DNA of 14,130 nt. Origin: DATKYV01 sp035528275. GTDB taxonomy: Bacteria > Acidobacteriota > Terriglobia > UBA7540. The notes beneath the pieces were generated by a model. That model was not told where the DNA came from, ran no database searches, and saw only the letters and a list, made by a program, of their open reading frames with translations. Numbering within the stretch: the first letter of the stretch is position 1; every line of letters begins with the position of its first letter. Shown piece after piece: positions 5,342-12,100 of this stretch. The DNA is taken from contig DATKYV010000213.1 of NCBI GenBank assembly GCA_035528275.1, positions 1-14,130 of the forward strand, given 5' to 3'. A program made the translations under genes and the position numbers.

Positions 5342-6379
5342 CTACCGTCCGGCCGCTTTGCGGCGCGCGGTGTGCCGGGTCGAGGCTGCCTCTACGTGTA
5401 ATCCCTGCCCGGCGAGGTCGAGGAGGATTTGCGCCAGGCGGCGGGAGTCGTGCCGGGCGACGTGGTCTTCTTCGAGCAGCTCGGCCAGGACCGGCTTCAC
5501 TCCGAGGGCTTTGATTTCCCGGATATCGTTCAGGACGGGCTCGGCGCGCTGGGCGCCGTAGCGCTTGCGCAGAGATGAGGAAAGCCTGCGAGTGTTGAGG
5601 ATCACCACGTCGAACAACCGGCGGCCGGCGTGTTCGTTGAGAGCGCGCAGATGGTCGGAGGCGGTGTAGCCGCGCGTTTCGCCGGGTTGAGTCATCAAGT
5701 TGGCGATGTACGCCTTCAGAGCTTTGGAGCGGGCGATCGCCTCCGGAATGCCCCGCACCAGCAGGTTGGGGATGAGCGAAGTGTAGAGCGAGCCGGGGCC
5801 CACGGTGATCAGGTCCGCCTGCTCGATGGCCTTTAGCGTCTCGGGCAGCGGGCGGCAGCGGCCGGGAATCAAGTAGAGGCGCTGGATGGGGGCGCGCGTC
5901 TTGGTAATCTCCGATTCGCCGAAGAGAGTTTGTCCGTTGCGCAGCCGGGCTTTCAGGCGGACGTCGGAGAGCGTGGAGGGGAAAATCTCGCCGCGAATGG
6001 CCAGGACGCCGCTCGAGAGCTTGACGGCGTGGGCGAAGTCGCGCGTCAGGTCGGTGAGCGCGGCGAGCAGCAGGTTCCCCAGGTTGTGCCCTTTCAGTCC
6101 CCGCCCTTCCGCGAAGCGGTAGTTGAAAAGGCGCGTCAGCAGCATCTCGTCTTCAGCCAGAGCGACCAGACAATTGCGGATGTCACCGGGAGGGAGGATT
6201 CGGAAATCGCGGCGCAAGCGGCCGGAGCTTCCGCCCTCGTCGGTGACCGTGACGATGGCGACGAGCCGAGAAATGTTGGGCTGGTACTGAGCGGGGCGCC
6301 AGGGCTCCGCGAGGTGCATCTTGAGGCCGCGGAGCACGGTGGACAGCCCCGTGCCCCCGCCGATGGAGACCACCTTCAT
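5342..6379 (-). CDS. yvcK: YvcK/GlmR (CofD-like) family protein, UDP-sugar-binding regulator of cell-wall precursor supply
   Basis: This encodes 345 residues, close to the usual 310-340. The ATG at 6379 has a GGAAG-type site 7 nt upstream. The family's phosphate-binding start S-I-G-G-G-T-G-L-S (5-13) is present, followed by V-T-D-E-G-G-S-S-G-R-L-R-R-D-F (45-59), P-P-G-D-I-R-N-C (63-70), N-L-G-N-L-L-L-A-A-L (99-108), and a central V-G-P-G-S-L-Y-T-S-L-I-P-N-L-L motif. In Bacillus the protein (GlmR) binds UDP-GlcNAc, stimulates glucosamine-6-phosphate synthesis and is needed on gluconeogenic carbon; in other bacteria it is required for wall integrity. It is not the F420 enzyme CofD, although it shares the fold. 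The last 12 residues are basic and poorly conserved. It follows the TPR gene by 46 nt, suggesting one transcript, and glmU lies on the same strand. Confidence 0.93.
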   Translation of the reverse strand: MKVVSIGGGTGLSTVLRGLKMHLAEPWRPAQYQPNISRLVAIVTVTDEGGSSGRLRRDFRILPPGDIRNCLVALAEDEMLLTRLFNYRFAEGRGLKGHNLGNLLLAALTDLTRDFAHAVKLSSGVLAIRGEIFPSTLSDVRLKARLRNGQTLFGESEITKTRAPIQRLYLIPGRCRPLPETLKAIEQADLITVGPGSLYTSLIPNLLVRGIPEAIARSKALKAYIANLMTQPGETRGYTASDHLRALNEHAGRRLFDVVILNTRRLSSSLRKRYGAQRAEPVLNDIREIKALGVKPVLAELLEEDHVARHDSRRLAQILLDLAGQGLHVEAASTRHTARRKAAGR

Positions 6380-6425
6380 TGGCCTTCTTCCATCCTCGCT
6401 TTACTATCGGCCCTGGATGGGGTTT

Positions 6426-7151
6426 TCAGGAGGTCGTTCCAGAAGGTACGAATGAATTCGCGAAGACGAGCCGCTTGAACCGGGAGTCTTGCGCCAACGA
6501 CTGGAGGTCTTCATCGCGACGCGCCTGGATGCGGTTTCGCGGCTCGAGCTCGATCGCCGCCTTTAGATGCTCGAGCGCCGCGTCCGTATTGCCCTGGAGG
6601 GCGTGGACCGCGGCCAAGGCGTACCGGATGTGTCCCCGGTTCGGTTGCATCTGATTGGCCTTTTGGAGATTCTCGAACGCGCTCTCCAGCTGGCGCGCGT
6701 TGAGCTGGGCTACGGCGAGAAGGTAGAACTCCTGCGCGGTCTTGGGCGTGAGCTCCTGATGCTCGAGCTTCTGCTCGCATACCCGGAGGTACACGCGCGC
6801 GCGGTCAGAAATCTCGCTGGCGTGCCCTTCCAGGACTTTTTCAAAGCTCTCCTTGGCCTTCTCGTAGTTCTGCTTTTGCAGATAGCGGATAGCGGCCTCA
6901 AAGTTTTTCACCGCAGCCTGATACGCGGCATCGGACGATCTCTTCTCGTGGGAATTGCTGTGTGACATACTCCTCTGCCTCGAACCGTTTGCAGCTCGGT
7001 GGTGAGCTGCCTTTCCCGTTCTTCGGGCCTGGGAACGAGCGCGGGCCCCGGACCCGTTGACTGAGGCTCGTCGAGCGCGTGCCTTTGGTCCCCGCCGCTT
7101 GGCGGGTATAGCCGCGCCCCTGACCCTGCGTTTTGCCTTAATGCCTTTCAT
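6426..7151 (-). CDS. Tetratricopeptide-repeat protein with basic N-terminal tail
   Basis: From the ATG at 7151 this gives 241 residues. Residues 1-61 are strongly basic and low in complexity (Lys/Arg/Ala/Gly-rich, with K-R-R-G-P-K-A-R-A-R-R at about 18-28). From about residue 75 the chain is helical, with TPR-like pairs: A-I-R-Y-L-Q-K-Q-N-Y-E-K-A-K-E-S-F-E-K-V-L, then A-F-E-N-L-Q-K-A-N-Q-M-Q-P-N, then A-L-E-H-L-K-A-A-I-E-L-E-P-R-N. It is a cytoplasmic scaffold type with no signal peptide or catalytic motif. An in-frame ATG at 6968, with GAGG 9 nt upstream, would remove the tail. I kept the outer start because a good promoter at 7213-7242 would place transcription about 55 nt before it, though its Shine-Dalgarno is weak. 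The gene precedes yvcK by 46 nt. Confidence 0.82.
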   Translation of the reverse strand: MKGIKAKRRVRGAAIPAKRRGPKARARRASVNGSGARARSQARRTGKAAHHRAANGSRQRSMSHSNSHEKRSSDAAYQAAVKNFEAAIRYLQKQNYEKAKESFEKVLEGHASEISDRARVYLRVCEQKLEHQELTPKTAQEFYLLAVAQLNARQLESAFENLQKANQMQPNRGHIRYALAAVHALQGNTDAALEHLKAAIELEPRNRIQARRDEDLQSLAQDSRFKRLVFANSFVPSGTTS

Positions 7152-7212
7152 TTCAAAAACTTGCCTTACATTTGGGAGCCAAGCTCCGCCTTCAACCTTG
7201 CCGTGGTCTGTA

Positions 7213-7242
7213 TTTATAACAAATTCCAGTGCCTTTCGTCAA
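7213..7242 (-). promoter_or_regulatory. Predicted promoter of the TPR-yvcK transcript
   Basis: On the minus strand TTGACG (7237-7242) precedes TATAAA (7213-7218) with an 18-bp spacer, or TTATAA (7214-7219) with 17 bp. Both boxes are good matches. The expected transcription start is near 7206, about 55 nt before the ATG at 7151. Confidence 0.6.
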
Positions 7243-7316
7243 ATCGGCGCTGCCGGGAGACGCCGGGCGGGGCTTGGAGAGGCTGGATTGCCCGGGCTCG
7301 GCCAGGGGCCGCATAG

Positions 7317-7345
7317 TTGTCAGTTTGTCGGTTTTGTGGTATAGA
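7317..7345 (+). promoter_or_regulatory. Predicted promoter of the sulfurtransferase gene
   Basis: TTGTCA (7317-7322) and TATAGA (7340-7345) are separated by exactly 17 bp, facing the sulfurtransferase. The implied leader is long, about 135 nt, ending in an AT-rich stretch and AGGAGG. Confidence 0.6.
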
Positions 7346-7486
7346 AATCACATCCTTAGGGGGCAAAGTGACAAGTTCCTCGAAAATCCTCTGGCTGGAC
7401 CATCGTTGTTGTTATTGATGCCCACTCATTTCTAATCCGCTTATTTAATTAATTTAAAATCAGTAAGATAGGAGGTTTTCCCCAAC
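7346..7486 (+). other. Long AT-rich 5' leader of the sulfurtransferase mRNA
   Basis: From about 7420 to 7470 the sequence is much richer in A/T than its surroundings and contains TTAATTAATTTAA (7444-7456). AGGAGG at 7470-7475 is a perfect Shine-Dalgarno. GGAGG (7471-7475) could fold weakly on the following CCCC (7480-7483) around a TTTT loop. I recognise no known riboswitch class here. Confidence 0.35.
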
Positions 7487-8350
7487 ATCGTAGACTATAA
7501 GCATTCGGAGGTCTTGGTCAGCACGGAGTGGGTTGCCCAGCACACCGACGACCCCAAGGTGCGGTTGGTTGAGGTGGACGTTGACACCACGTCCTATGAG
7601 AAGGGCCACATCAAAAACGCCGTGGGCTGGAACTGGCAGACCCAACTTCAGGATAACGTGCGCCGGGACCTGTTGACACAGAAGCAGTTCGAGGGTCTCT
7701 GCCGCCAGTCCGGCATCGCCAACGACACGGCAATTGTGTTTTACGGCGACAACAACAACTGGTTCGCCGCCTACGCGCTGTGGCAGTGCAAGCACTACGG
7801 CCACAAAGACGCTCGGCTGATGAACGGCGGGCGCAAGAAATGGGAACTCGAAAAGCGAGCGTTCACCACCGACGTGCCCAAGATCGTGCCCACGCAATAC
7901 AAGGCGAGCGCCCCCGATGAGAGCGTGCGGGCGCGGCGCGAGATTGTTTTCGATACCCTGGACAAGAAGAACCGCTACCTGGTTGACGTCCGATCACCCG
8001 ACGAGTTCACCGGCAAAGTCATCGCGCCTCCGGGCATGTCCGAAACCGCGCTGCGCGGCGGACACATTCCCAGCGCCGTCAGCATTCCCTGGGCAAAGGC
8101 CGCCAACGACGATGGCACCTTTAAGTCCTACGACGAGCTGGTGAAGCTCTATGAGGCCCAAGGCGTGCGCGGCGACAAAGAGACGATTGCCTACTGCCGC
8201 ATCGGCGAGCGAAGTTCGCACACCTGGTTCGTCCTGAAGTACCTGTTGGGATTCGACAAGGTCTGCAACTCCGACGGGAGCTGGACCGAGTGGGGCAATC
8301 TGGTGGATGCGCCGATCGAGAAAGCGGAGAACCAAGCTGCCGGGGTTTAA
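7487..8350 (+). CDS. sseA: Thiosulfate/3-mercaptopyruvate sulfurtransferase (CysA2-type tandem rhodanese), unusual start
   Basis: This has two rhodanese domains and resembles Mycobacterium CysA2/SseC (277 residues) along its whole length: V-D-V-D-T-T-S-Y-E-K-G-H-I, Y-G-D-N-N-N-W-F-A-A-Y-A, D-V-R-S-P-D-E-F-T-G-K, then the active loop Y-C-R-I-G-E-R-S-S-H-T-W-F. The persulfide-forming cysteine is residue 228 counted from the TTG at 7514. It moves sulfane sulfur from thiosulfate to acceptors. Start choice is difficult. The TTG at 7514 has a Shine-Dalgarno only 2 nt away and would cut into the family's conserved N-terminus (E-V-L-V-S-T-x-W). The perfect AGGAGG at 7470-7475 points to ATC at 7487, which would give (M)-V-D-Y-K-H-S-E-V-L-V-S-T-E-W. 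No ATG, GTG or TTG lies in frame between the upstream stop at 7469 and 7514. I therefore place the start at 7487 with reservation. Confidence 0.88.
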   Translation: MVDYKHSEVLVSTEWVAQHTDDPKVRLVEVDVDTTSYEKGHIKNAVGWNWQTQLQDNVRRDLLTQKQFEGLCRQSGIANDTAIVFYGDNNNWFAAYALWQCKHYGHKDARLMNGGRKKWELEKRAFTTDVPKIVPTQYKASAPDESVRARREIVFDTLDKKNRYLVDVRSPDEFTGKVIAPPGMSETALRGGHIPSAVSIPWAKAANDDGTFKSYDELVKLYEAQGVRGDKETIAYCRIGERSSHTWFVLKYLLGFDKVCNSDGSWTEWGNLVDAPIEKAENQAAGV

Positions 8351-8392
8351 CTAGGTCCGAATCGACCGTCGAAGCGCGCCAGTGGGAAGGGT

Positions 8393-8806
8393 TCAGGCCG
8401 TGGGACCAGCGTGTGCCTGGGCGCCTCGCATGGCGAGTGTGTTGTCGACGCCACACTGCACGATGTGGGCGAGCTCCATCGGCTCGAACGGCGGAGCGAT
8501 GAAATCGAAGGCGCCGCGTTCCAGGGCGTCGAGGTAGAAGGAAACGTCCACCAGACGCGAGACGACGATGACACTCGTCGGCGTCGGCGCTTGGCATGCC
8601 ATGCGGACCACGTCTGACCACGTGCCGTCGGGTAGTTGGCTGTCCGTGAAGATCAGCAGCGGGGGGTCCGGGCCCACGAGCAGGTACAAAGCTTCCTGGC
8701 AGGTCCGCACCACCTGGGTCTTCACCGACTGCCTTTCCAGAGCCGCCTTCAGCTCACGCAGAGGACCCGGCAGATCATGTAACAGGACGGCGGAAATTTG
8801 TGGCAT
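8393..8806 (-). CDS. Stand-alone response-regulator receiver domain protein, partly degenerate
   Basis: This encodes 137 residues from the ATG at 8806, with GAGGTG 8 nt upstream; an in-frame start 81 nt earlier lacks a site. It is a single receiver fold with no output domain. The phosphoacceptor candidate is Asp55 in L-I-F-T-D-S-Q-L-P-D-G, and the switch Ser83 in V-V-S-R is in place. Only one acidic residue (Asp11, after His10) remains of the usual N-terminal pair. The conserved K-P-F lysine is replaced: the segment reads I-A-P-P-F, with Pro105 at the lysine position. Canonical phosphorylation-driven switching is therefore doubtful, and it may act as a constitutive or protein-docking receiver. 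It converges on the sulfurtransferase gene with a 42-nt gap, and the DUF2582 gene lies 83 nt upstream on the same strand. Confidence 0.82.
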   Translation of the reverse strand: MPQISAVLLHDLPGPLRELKAALERQSVKTQVVRTCQEALYLLVGPDPPLLIFTDSQLPDGTWSDVVRMACQAPTPTSVIVVSRLVDVSFYLDALERGAFDFIAPPFEPMELAHIVQCGVDNTLAMRGAQAHAGPTA

Positions 8807-8889
8807 CGTCGTCGCACCTCTACGACTAGAGTCCCCAAGCGGCGACTTGCCCGGCGCGTCGCGGACGTTTGGCCGGCGGACCACCACGC

Positions 8890-9096
8890 CTATTTCAGCT
8901 GAACGCGAAAGGTCTTCTTCTCCGCGGTTATTTCAACCTGGTCTTCCCGGGCCAGCCAGCCAATCGCAAAGCCCAGCACTTCGCCGCTTCCTTTCACCTT
9001 CTTCTTCAACTGGGCGAGGGTCTGCGGCCCGTCACTGGACAGCAATTCCCAAACCTTGCCGGCGATTTCACCGACTTGCGGCTTGATATCCATCAT
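8890..9096 (-). CDS. Small winged-helix protein of the DUF2582 type
   Basis: This encodes 68 residues from the first of two adjacent ATG codons (9094-9096). A perfect AGGAGG (9107-9112) lies 10 nt upstream. The sequence W-E-L-L-S-S-D-G-P-Q-T-L-A-Q-L-K-K-K-V is a helix-turn-helix. It continues into V-L-G-F-A-I-G-W-L-A-R-E-D-Q-V-E-I-T and a C-terminal beta hairpin wing (K-K-T-F-R-V-Q-L-K). This matches the compact winged-helix family Pfam describes as DUF2582, whose role is not established; DNA binding is assumed from the fold. It may be cotranscribed with the receiver gene 83 nt downstream. I found no convincing -35/-10 pair upstream. Confidence 0.85.
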   Translation of the reverse strand: MMDIKPQVGEIAGKVWELLSSDGPQTLAQLKKKVKGSGEVLGFAIGWLAREDQVEITAEKKTFRVQLK

Positions 9097-9112
9097 GACT
9101 AAGATACCTCCT

Positions 9113-9465
9113 GCTTATCGGCCGATTTGCGCCCAGACTTGAGGAAAAATCCCCGCCCGGACGCCCCACCTAGTTAAGTCAAGCAGTTCTCCTACCCTTT
9201 GGCAGGGTCGCGGGCCGAGTCTGGTCTTGATCCCGAACGGAGGTCAGTAGTTCCTTGCGCGGAGGTCTTCGGGAACCATCCGGGGAGAAACTATCTGATC
9301 TTCCGCCTGATCCCCTTCCGTCGTACGAAGCTTTCGAAGAATCATCTTACCGTCAATCACATGTTCGGAGAAATAAGAAATTGCTATCCCGGACATAAAC
9401 CGGGAATAGATTCTGACCCTGAATTGATAAGCGTCAAAACGGTCCGGAGCACCGATGCCGAATGT
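9113..9465. other. Non-coding stretch with a foldback at 9384-9409
   Basis: About 350 bp without a supportable gene. CTATCCCGG (9384-9392) can pair with CCGGGAATAG (9400-9409) across a 7-nt loop with a small internal bulge. On the minus strand this lies downstream of the small membrane protein gene, so it may be its terminator, although no T-tract follows. Nothing else was recognised. Confidence 0.4.
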
Positions 9466-9678
9466 CTACCCCCGCCGCCGGCGGCGAACGTGTAGAACCA
9501 GCTCGATGAGCCCGTAGACGACGAGGCAAAACCAGAAGTCAACGAGTACCCCGAGGTCGAGTTGGAAGCGTTCATGACGCGCGGCGGCGGGCATGTGCGG
9601 CGCCAGCGAGAAATAGAGCGCGTTGCCAGCGACAACGGCGATGAGAGATTTAATCCAGCGCGCGGAGGTAGCACTCAT
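9466..9678 (-). CDS. Small membrane protein, unknown function
   Basis: This encodes 70 residues from the ATG at 9678. There are two hydrophobic segments. The first, about 10-27 (I-K-S-L-I-A-V-V-A-G-N-A-L-Y-F-S-L), is followed by P-H-M-P-A-A-A-R-H. The second, about 42-63 (L-G-V-L-V-D-F-W-F-C-L-V-V-Y-G-L-I-E-L-V), ends in a very basic tail (V-R-R-R-R-R-G), which by the positive-inside rule puts the C-terminus in the cytoplasm. The regular alternation of segments and the basic end look like a genuine two-helix membrane protein. No family name is recognised. The Shine-Dalgarno is weak (G-rich only), and the frame stays open 5' of this ATG, so a longer form cannot be excluded. It is divergent from recG, with 97 nt between starts. 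Confidence 0.65.
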   Translation of the reverse strand: MSATSARWIKSLIAVVAGNALYFSLAPHMPAAARHERFQLDLGVLVDFWFCLVVYGLIELVLHVRRRRRG

Positions 9679-9761
9679 TGGCCCAACCCAGCTTCGCCGC
9701 CCCCCGGGATGGAATCTCCGAGAACTGCCTCGAGGCCGCCTCGCCTCGCCATGCTTCCGGT

Positions 9762-9767
9762 TATAAT
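9762..9767 (+). promoter_or_regulatory. Consensus -10 box directly upstream of recG
   Basis: A perfect TATAAT lies 8 nt before the GTG start at 9776, and no good -35 is seen at the right distance. If it is used, the transcript would begin within a base or two of the start codon, meaning a leaderless recG mRNA. This would fit the lack of a Shine-Dalgarno. Confidence 0.35.
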
Positions 9768-9775
9768 GGCTGGGC

Positions 9776-11914
9776 GTGAGCCCGATGCCGACCTCGAAAT
9801 TGACGCTCGCCTCGGAGGTGAAATACCTGAAAGGCGTCGGCCCGGCGCGGGCCGAGATCTTCGCCTCGCGAGGCATTCGCACGATTGAAGACCTCCTCTA
9901 CTATACCCCATTCCGCTACGAAGACCGCACACGCCTGGCGCGCATTCGCGACCTCGTTCCCGGACAAACCACGACCATCCTGGCGACGGTACTCACTTGC
10001 GGCCTGACGCGCACCCGGCGCGGGCTCTACATTTTCGACCTTGCCGCCCGGGATGCGAGCGGGATGATCCGCTGCAAGTGGTTCAACGCCGCTTATCTGG
10101 AAAAGAACAAGGTCTTCCGGCAAGGGCAGAAGGTATTTTTCTACGGCAAAGTCGAGCGCGACCCCTACGGTACGGGCAACCTGCAGATCATCCAGCCGCA
10201 GTATGAAATCCTGCCGGAAAAAGATCCCGGCGCCGGAGAGCAAGAGTCGCTCGAAGTGGGACGCGTGGTGCCGGTCTACGAGGCGATGGGAAAAATCGGA
10301 CCGCGCCCGCTGCGCCAGCTCATCGCCAGAGCGCTGGAGGCGCTTAACGATCAAATCCCGGAAATCCTTCCGGGCTCGGTTCGCCGCCGAAACAAGCTGC
10401 TGGACCGCGCTGTGGCGCTGCGCGGCACGCACTTTCCGGGGAAAGAGGAATCTCTCGAGACCCTTTCCAATTTCCGCACGCCCGCGCAAATCCGCATGAT
10501 CTTCGAGGAATTCTTCAACGTCGGCGCTGGCTTGGCGTTGAAGCGTCGCAAGAATAAGACGGCGCCAGGCATCGAGTTTCGCGTCGCCGAAGGCGTGCGC
10601 CAGGAAATCAAGAAGATACTGCCGTTTCATCCCACCAAGGCGCAGAAACGCGTGCTGAAGGAAATCGCTGACGACATGTGCTCGCCGCGTCCCATGAACC
10701 GCCTGCTACAGGGCGACGTGGGTTGCGGGAAGACCATCGTGGCGCTGCAGGCGGCCATTCTGGCTATGCAGAACGGCTATCAGGTAGCGCTGATGGCGCC
10801 CACGGAAATCCTGGCCACGCAGCATTATCTCTACGTCAAGCGGCTGCTCGAACCGCTGCCTTACGAAGTTGACCTGCTCATCAGCGCGCGCAAAGCCGCG
10901 GAGAAGGCGGAGCTCAAGCGGCGCATCGCGCGGGGTGACGCGCATCTCGTGGTGGGCACGCACGCCCTCATCGAAGAGGACGTGGAGTTTTTGAAACTCG
11001 GGCTGGTGATCGTAGACGAGCAGCACCGCTTCGGCGTGATACAGCGCTACAAGCTGATCCGCAAAGGGCCGGTCGCTGACGTGCTGGTGATGACCGCCAC
11101 GCCCATCCCGCGCACGCTTGCCCTGACGCTCTACGGCGACCTCGACTTTTCGGTCATTGATGAGCTTCCGCCCCAGCGCGCGCCCATCGAGACGCGGCGG
11201 CTTGCCGACCGGGACCGCGAGCGGGCGTTCGAGTTCATCCGCGAGAAAGTGCGGCGCGGCGAGCAGGCTTACGTGGTCTACCCCATCATCGAAGAATCCG
11301 GCAAGCTCGACCTGCGGCCCGCCGTGCGCATGTACGAGCACCTCTCGCGAACCGTCTTCCCCGAATTCAGTGTGGGACTGTTGCACGGGCGCCTGCCGAG
11401 CGATGAGAAGGAAGGCGTGATGCTGCGCTTCAAGCAGGGTGAGGTCCAGATTCTGGTTTCGACGACGGTGGTCGAGGTCGGCGTGGACGTGCCGAACGCC
11501 ACGGTGATGCTCATCGAGCACGCCGAGCGCTTCGGGCTCTCGCAACTGCACCAGCTTCGGGGGCGCATCGGCCGCGGACGGGGAAAATCGTTCTGCCTGC
11601 TGCTGGCGGAAGAATCGCGCACGGAAGTCTCCGAGACGCGCCTGCGGACCATGACCGAGACGACGGACGGTTTCCGCATTTCCGAAATCGATCTGAAACT
11701 GCGCGGGCCGGGCGAATTCTTCGGCACACGCCAGTGGGGGATTCCCGCGTTCCGCATCGCCAACCTGCTGCGCGACCAGGAAATCCTTGAATGGGCCAAG
11801 CGCGAGGCTGCAGATTTCGTCGAGCGACCCGATTCGCCCCAAGAGTTTGAAGCGTATGTAGGTTACCTGCGTCGCGCCTGGCCACGGCGCTACGGACTGG
11901 CCGGCGTCGCCTGA
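9776..11914 (+). CDS. recG: ATP-dependent DNA helicase RecG
   Basis: At 712 residues this is full length for the family. RecG is a cytoplasmic double-stranded DNA translocase that reverses stalled forks and processes Holliday junctions. The order is: an N-terminal wedge/OB region with V-K-Y-L-K-G-V-G-P (15-23) and Y-Y-T-P-F-R-Y-E-D (42-50); helicase domain 1 with G-D-V-G-C-G-K-T (Walker A, 313-320), A-P-T-E-I-L-A (341-347), D-E-Q-H (414-417) and T-A-T-P-I-P-R-T (440-447); helicase domain 2 with L-L-H-G-R-L, V-V-E-V-G-V-D-V-P and Q-L-R-G-R-I-G-R-G; and the RecG-specific end P-G-E-F-F-G-T-R-Q-W-G. All motifs are intact. The GTG at 9776 is taken as the start; the ATG at 9785 is an alternative three codons in. 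Neither has a clear Shine-Dalgarno. Confidence 0.97.
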   Translation: MSPMPTSKLTLASEVKYLKGVGPARAEIFASRGIRTIEDLLYYTPFRYEDRTRLARIRDLVPGQTTTILATVLTCGLTRTRRGLYIFDLAARDASGMIRCKWFNAAYLEKNKVFRQGQKVFFYGKVERDPYGTGNLQIIQPQYEILPEKDPGAGEQESLEVGRVVPVYEAMGKIGPRPLRQLIARALEALNDQIPEILPGSVRRRNKLLDRAVALRGTHFPGKEESLETLSNFRTPAQIRMIFEEFFNVGAGLALKRRKNKTAPGIEFRVAEGVRQEIKKILPFHPTKAQKRVLKEIADDMCSPRPMNRLLQGDVGCGKTIVALQAAILAMQNGYQVALMAPTEILATQHYLYVKRLLEPLPYEVDLLISARKAAEKAELKRRIARGDAHLVVGTHALIEEDVEFLKLGLVIVDEQHRFGVIQRYKLIRKGPVADVLVMTATPIPRTLALTLYGDLDFSVIDELPPQRAPIETRRLADRDRERAFEFIREKVRRGEQAYVVYPIIEESGKLDLRPAVRMYEHLSRTVFPEFSVGLLHGRLPSDEKEGVMLRFKQGEVQILVSTTVVEVGVDVPNATVMLIEHAERFGLSQLHQLRGRIGRGRGKSFCLLLAEESRTEVSETRLRTMTETTDGFRISEIDLKLRGPGEFFGTRQWGIPAFRIANLLRDQEILEWAKREAADFVERPDSPQEFEAYVGYLRRAWPRRYGLAGVA

Positions 11915-11929
11915 ATTGGCCCATTTTCT

Positions 11930-12078
11930 CATTGGTTCATTGAACCATTGGAGGCTCGAAACTGGAAATTCGAAAATCGAAAATTAAAAAGCGAAAAGTG
12001 AAATGTGTGTATGCCCGTGCTTCGAGTTTCCAGTTTCGATTTTCGAATTTCGATCTTCAATGGGTCAATGATCCAATG
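11930..12078. repeat. AT-rich imperfect inverted repeat between recG and rsmD
   Basis: The outer arms 11930-11961 and 12048-12078 match in about 26 of 31 positions as inverted repeats (CATTGGWTCATTGAMCCATTG type). Inner modules TTCGAAAATCGAAA (11969-11982, inverted at 12034-12047) and GAAACTGGAAA (11958-11968, inverted at 12027-12037) are also complementary but in swapped order. The base composition is far richer in A/T than the flanking genes. As RNA it could form a long hairpin after recG. Confidence 0.65.
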
Positions 12079-12100
12079 AATCAATGATTCAATTTTGCGC

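Noticed and set aside
5342..6379. Calling this gene CofD (2-phospho-lactate transferase of F420 synthesis)
   Set aside because: The S-I-G-G-G-T-G start, D-E-G-G-S-S-G-R and P-P-G-D-I-R-N motifs are those of the YvcK branch, and no F420 genes are nearby.
7346..7486. Known riboswitch in the sulfurtransferase leader
   Set aside because: I looked for recognisable SAM, SAH, TPP, cobalamin and c-di-GMP core motifs and found none I could support.
10706..11932. Long open frame on the minus strand opposite recG (and another at 9761-10630)
   Set aside because: RecG motifs are intact on the plus strand throughout. These minus frames are biased-codon shadows with His/Arg/Gln-rich translations.
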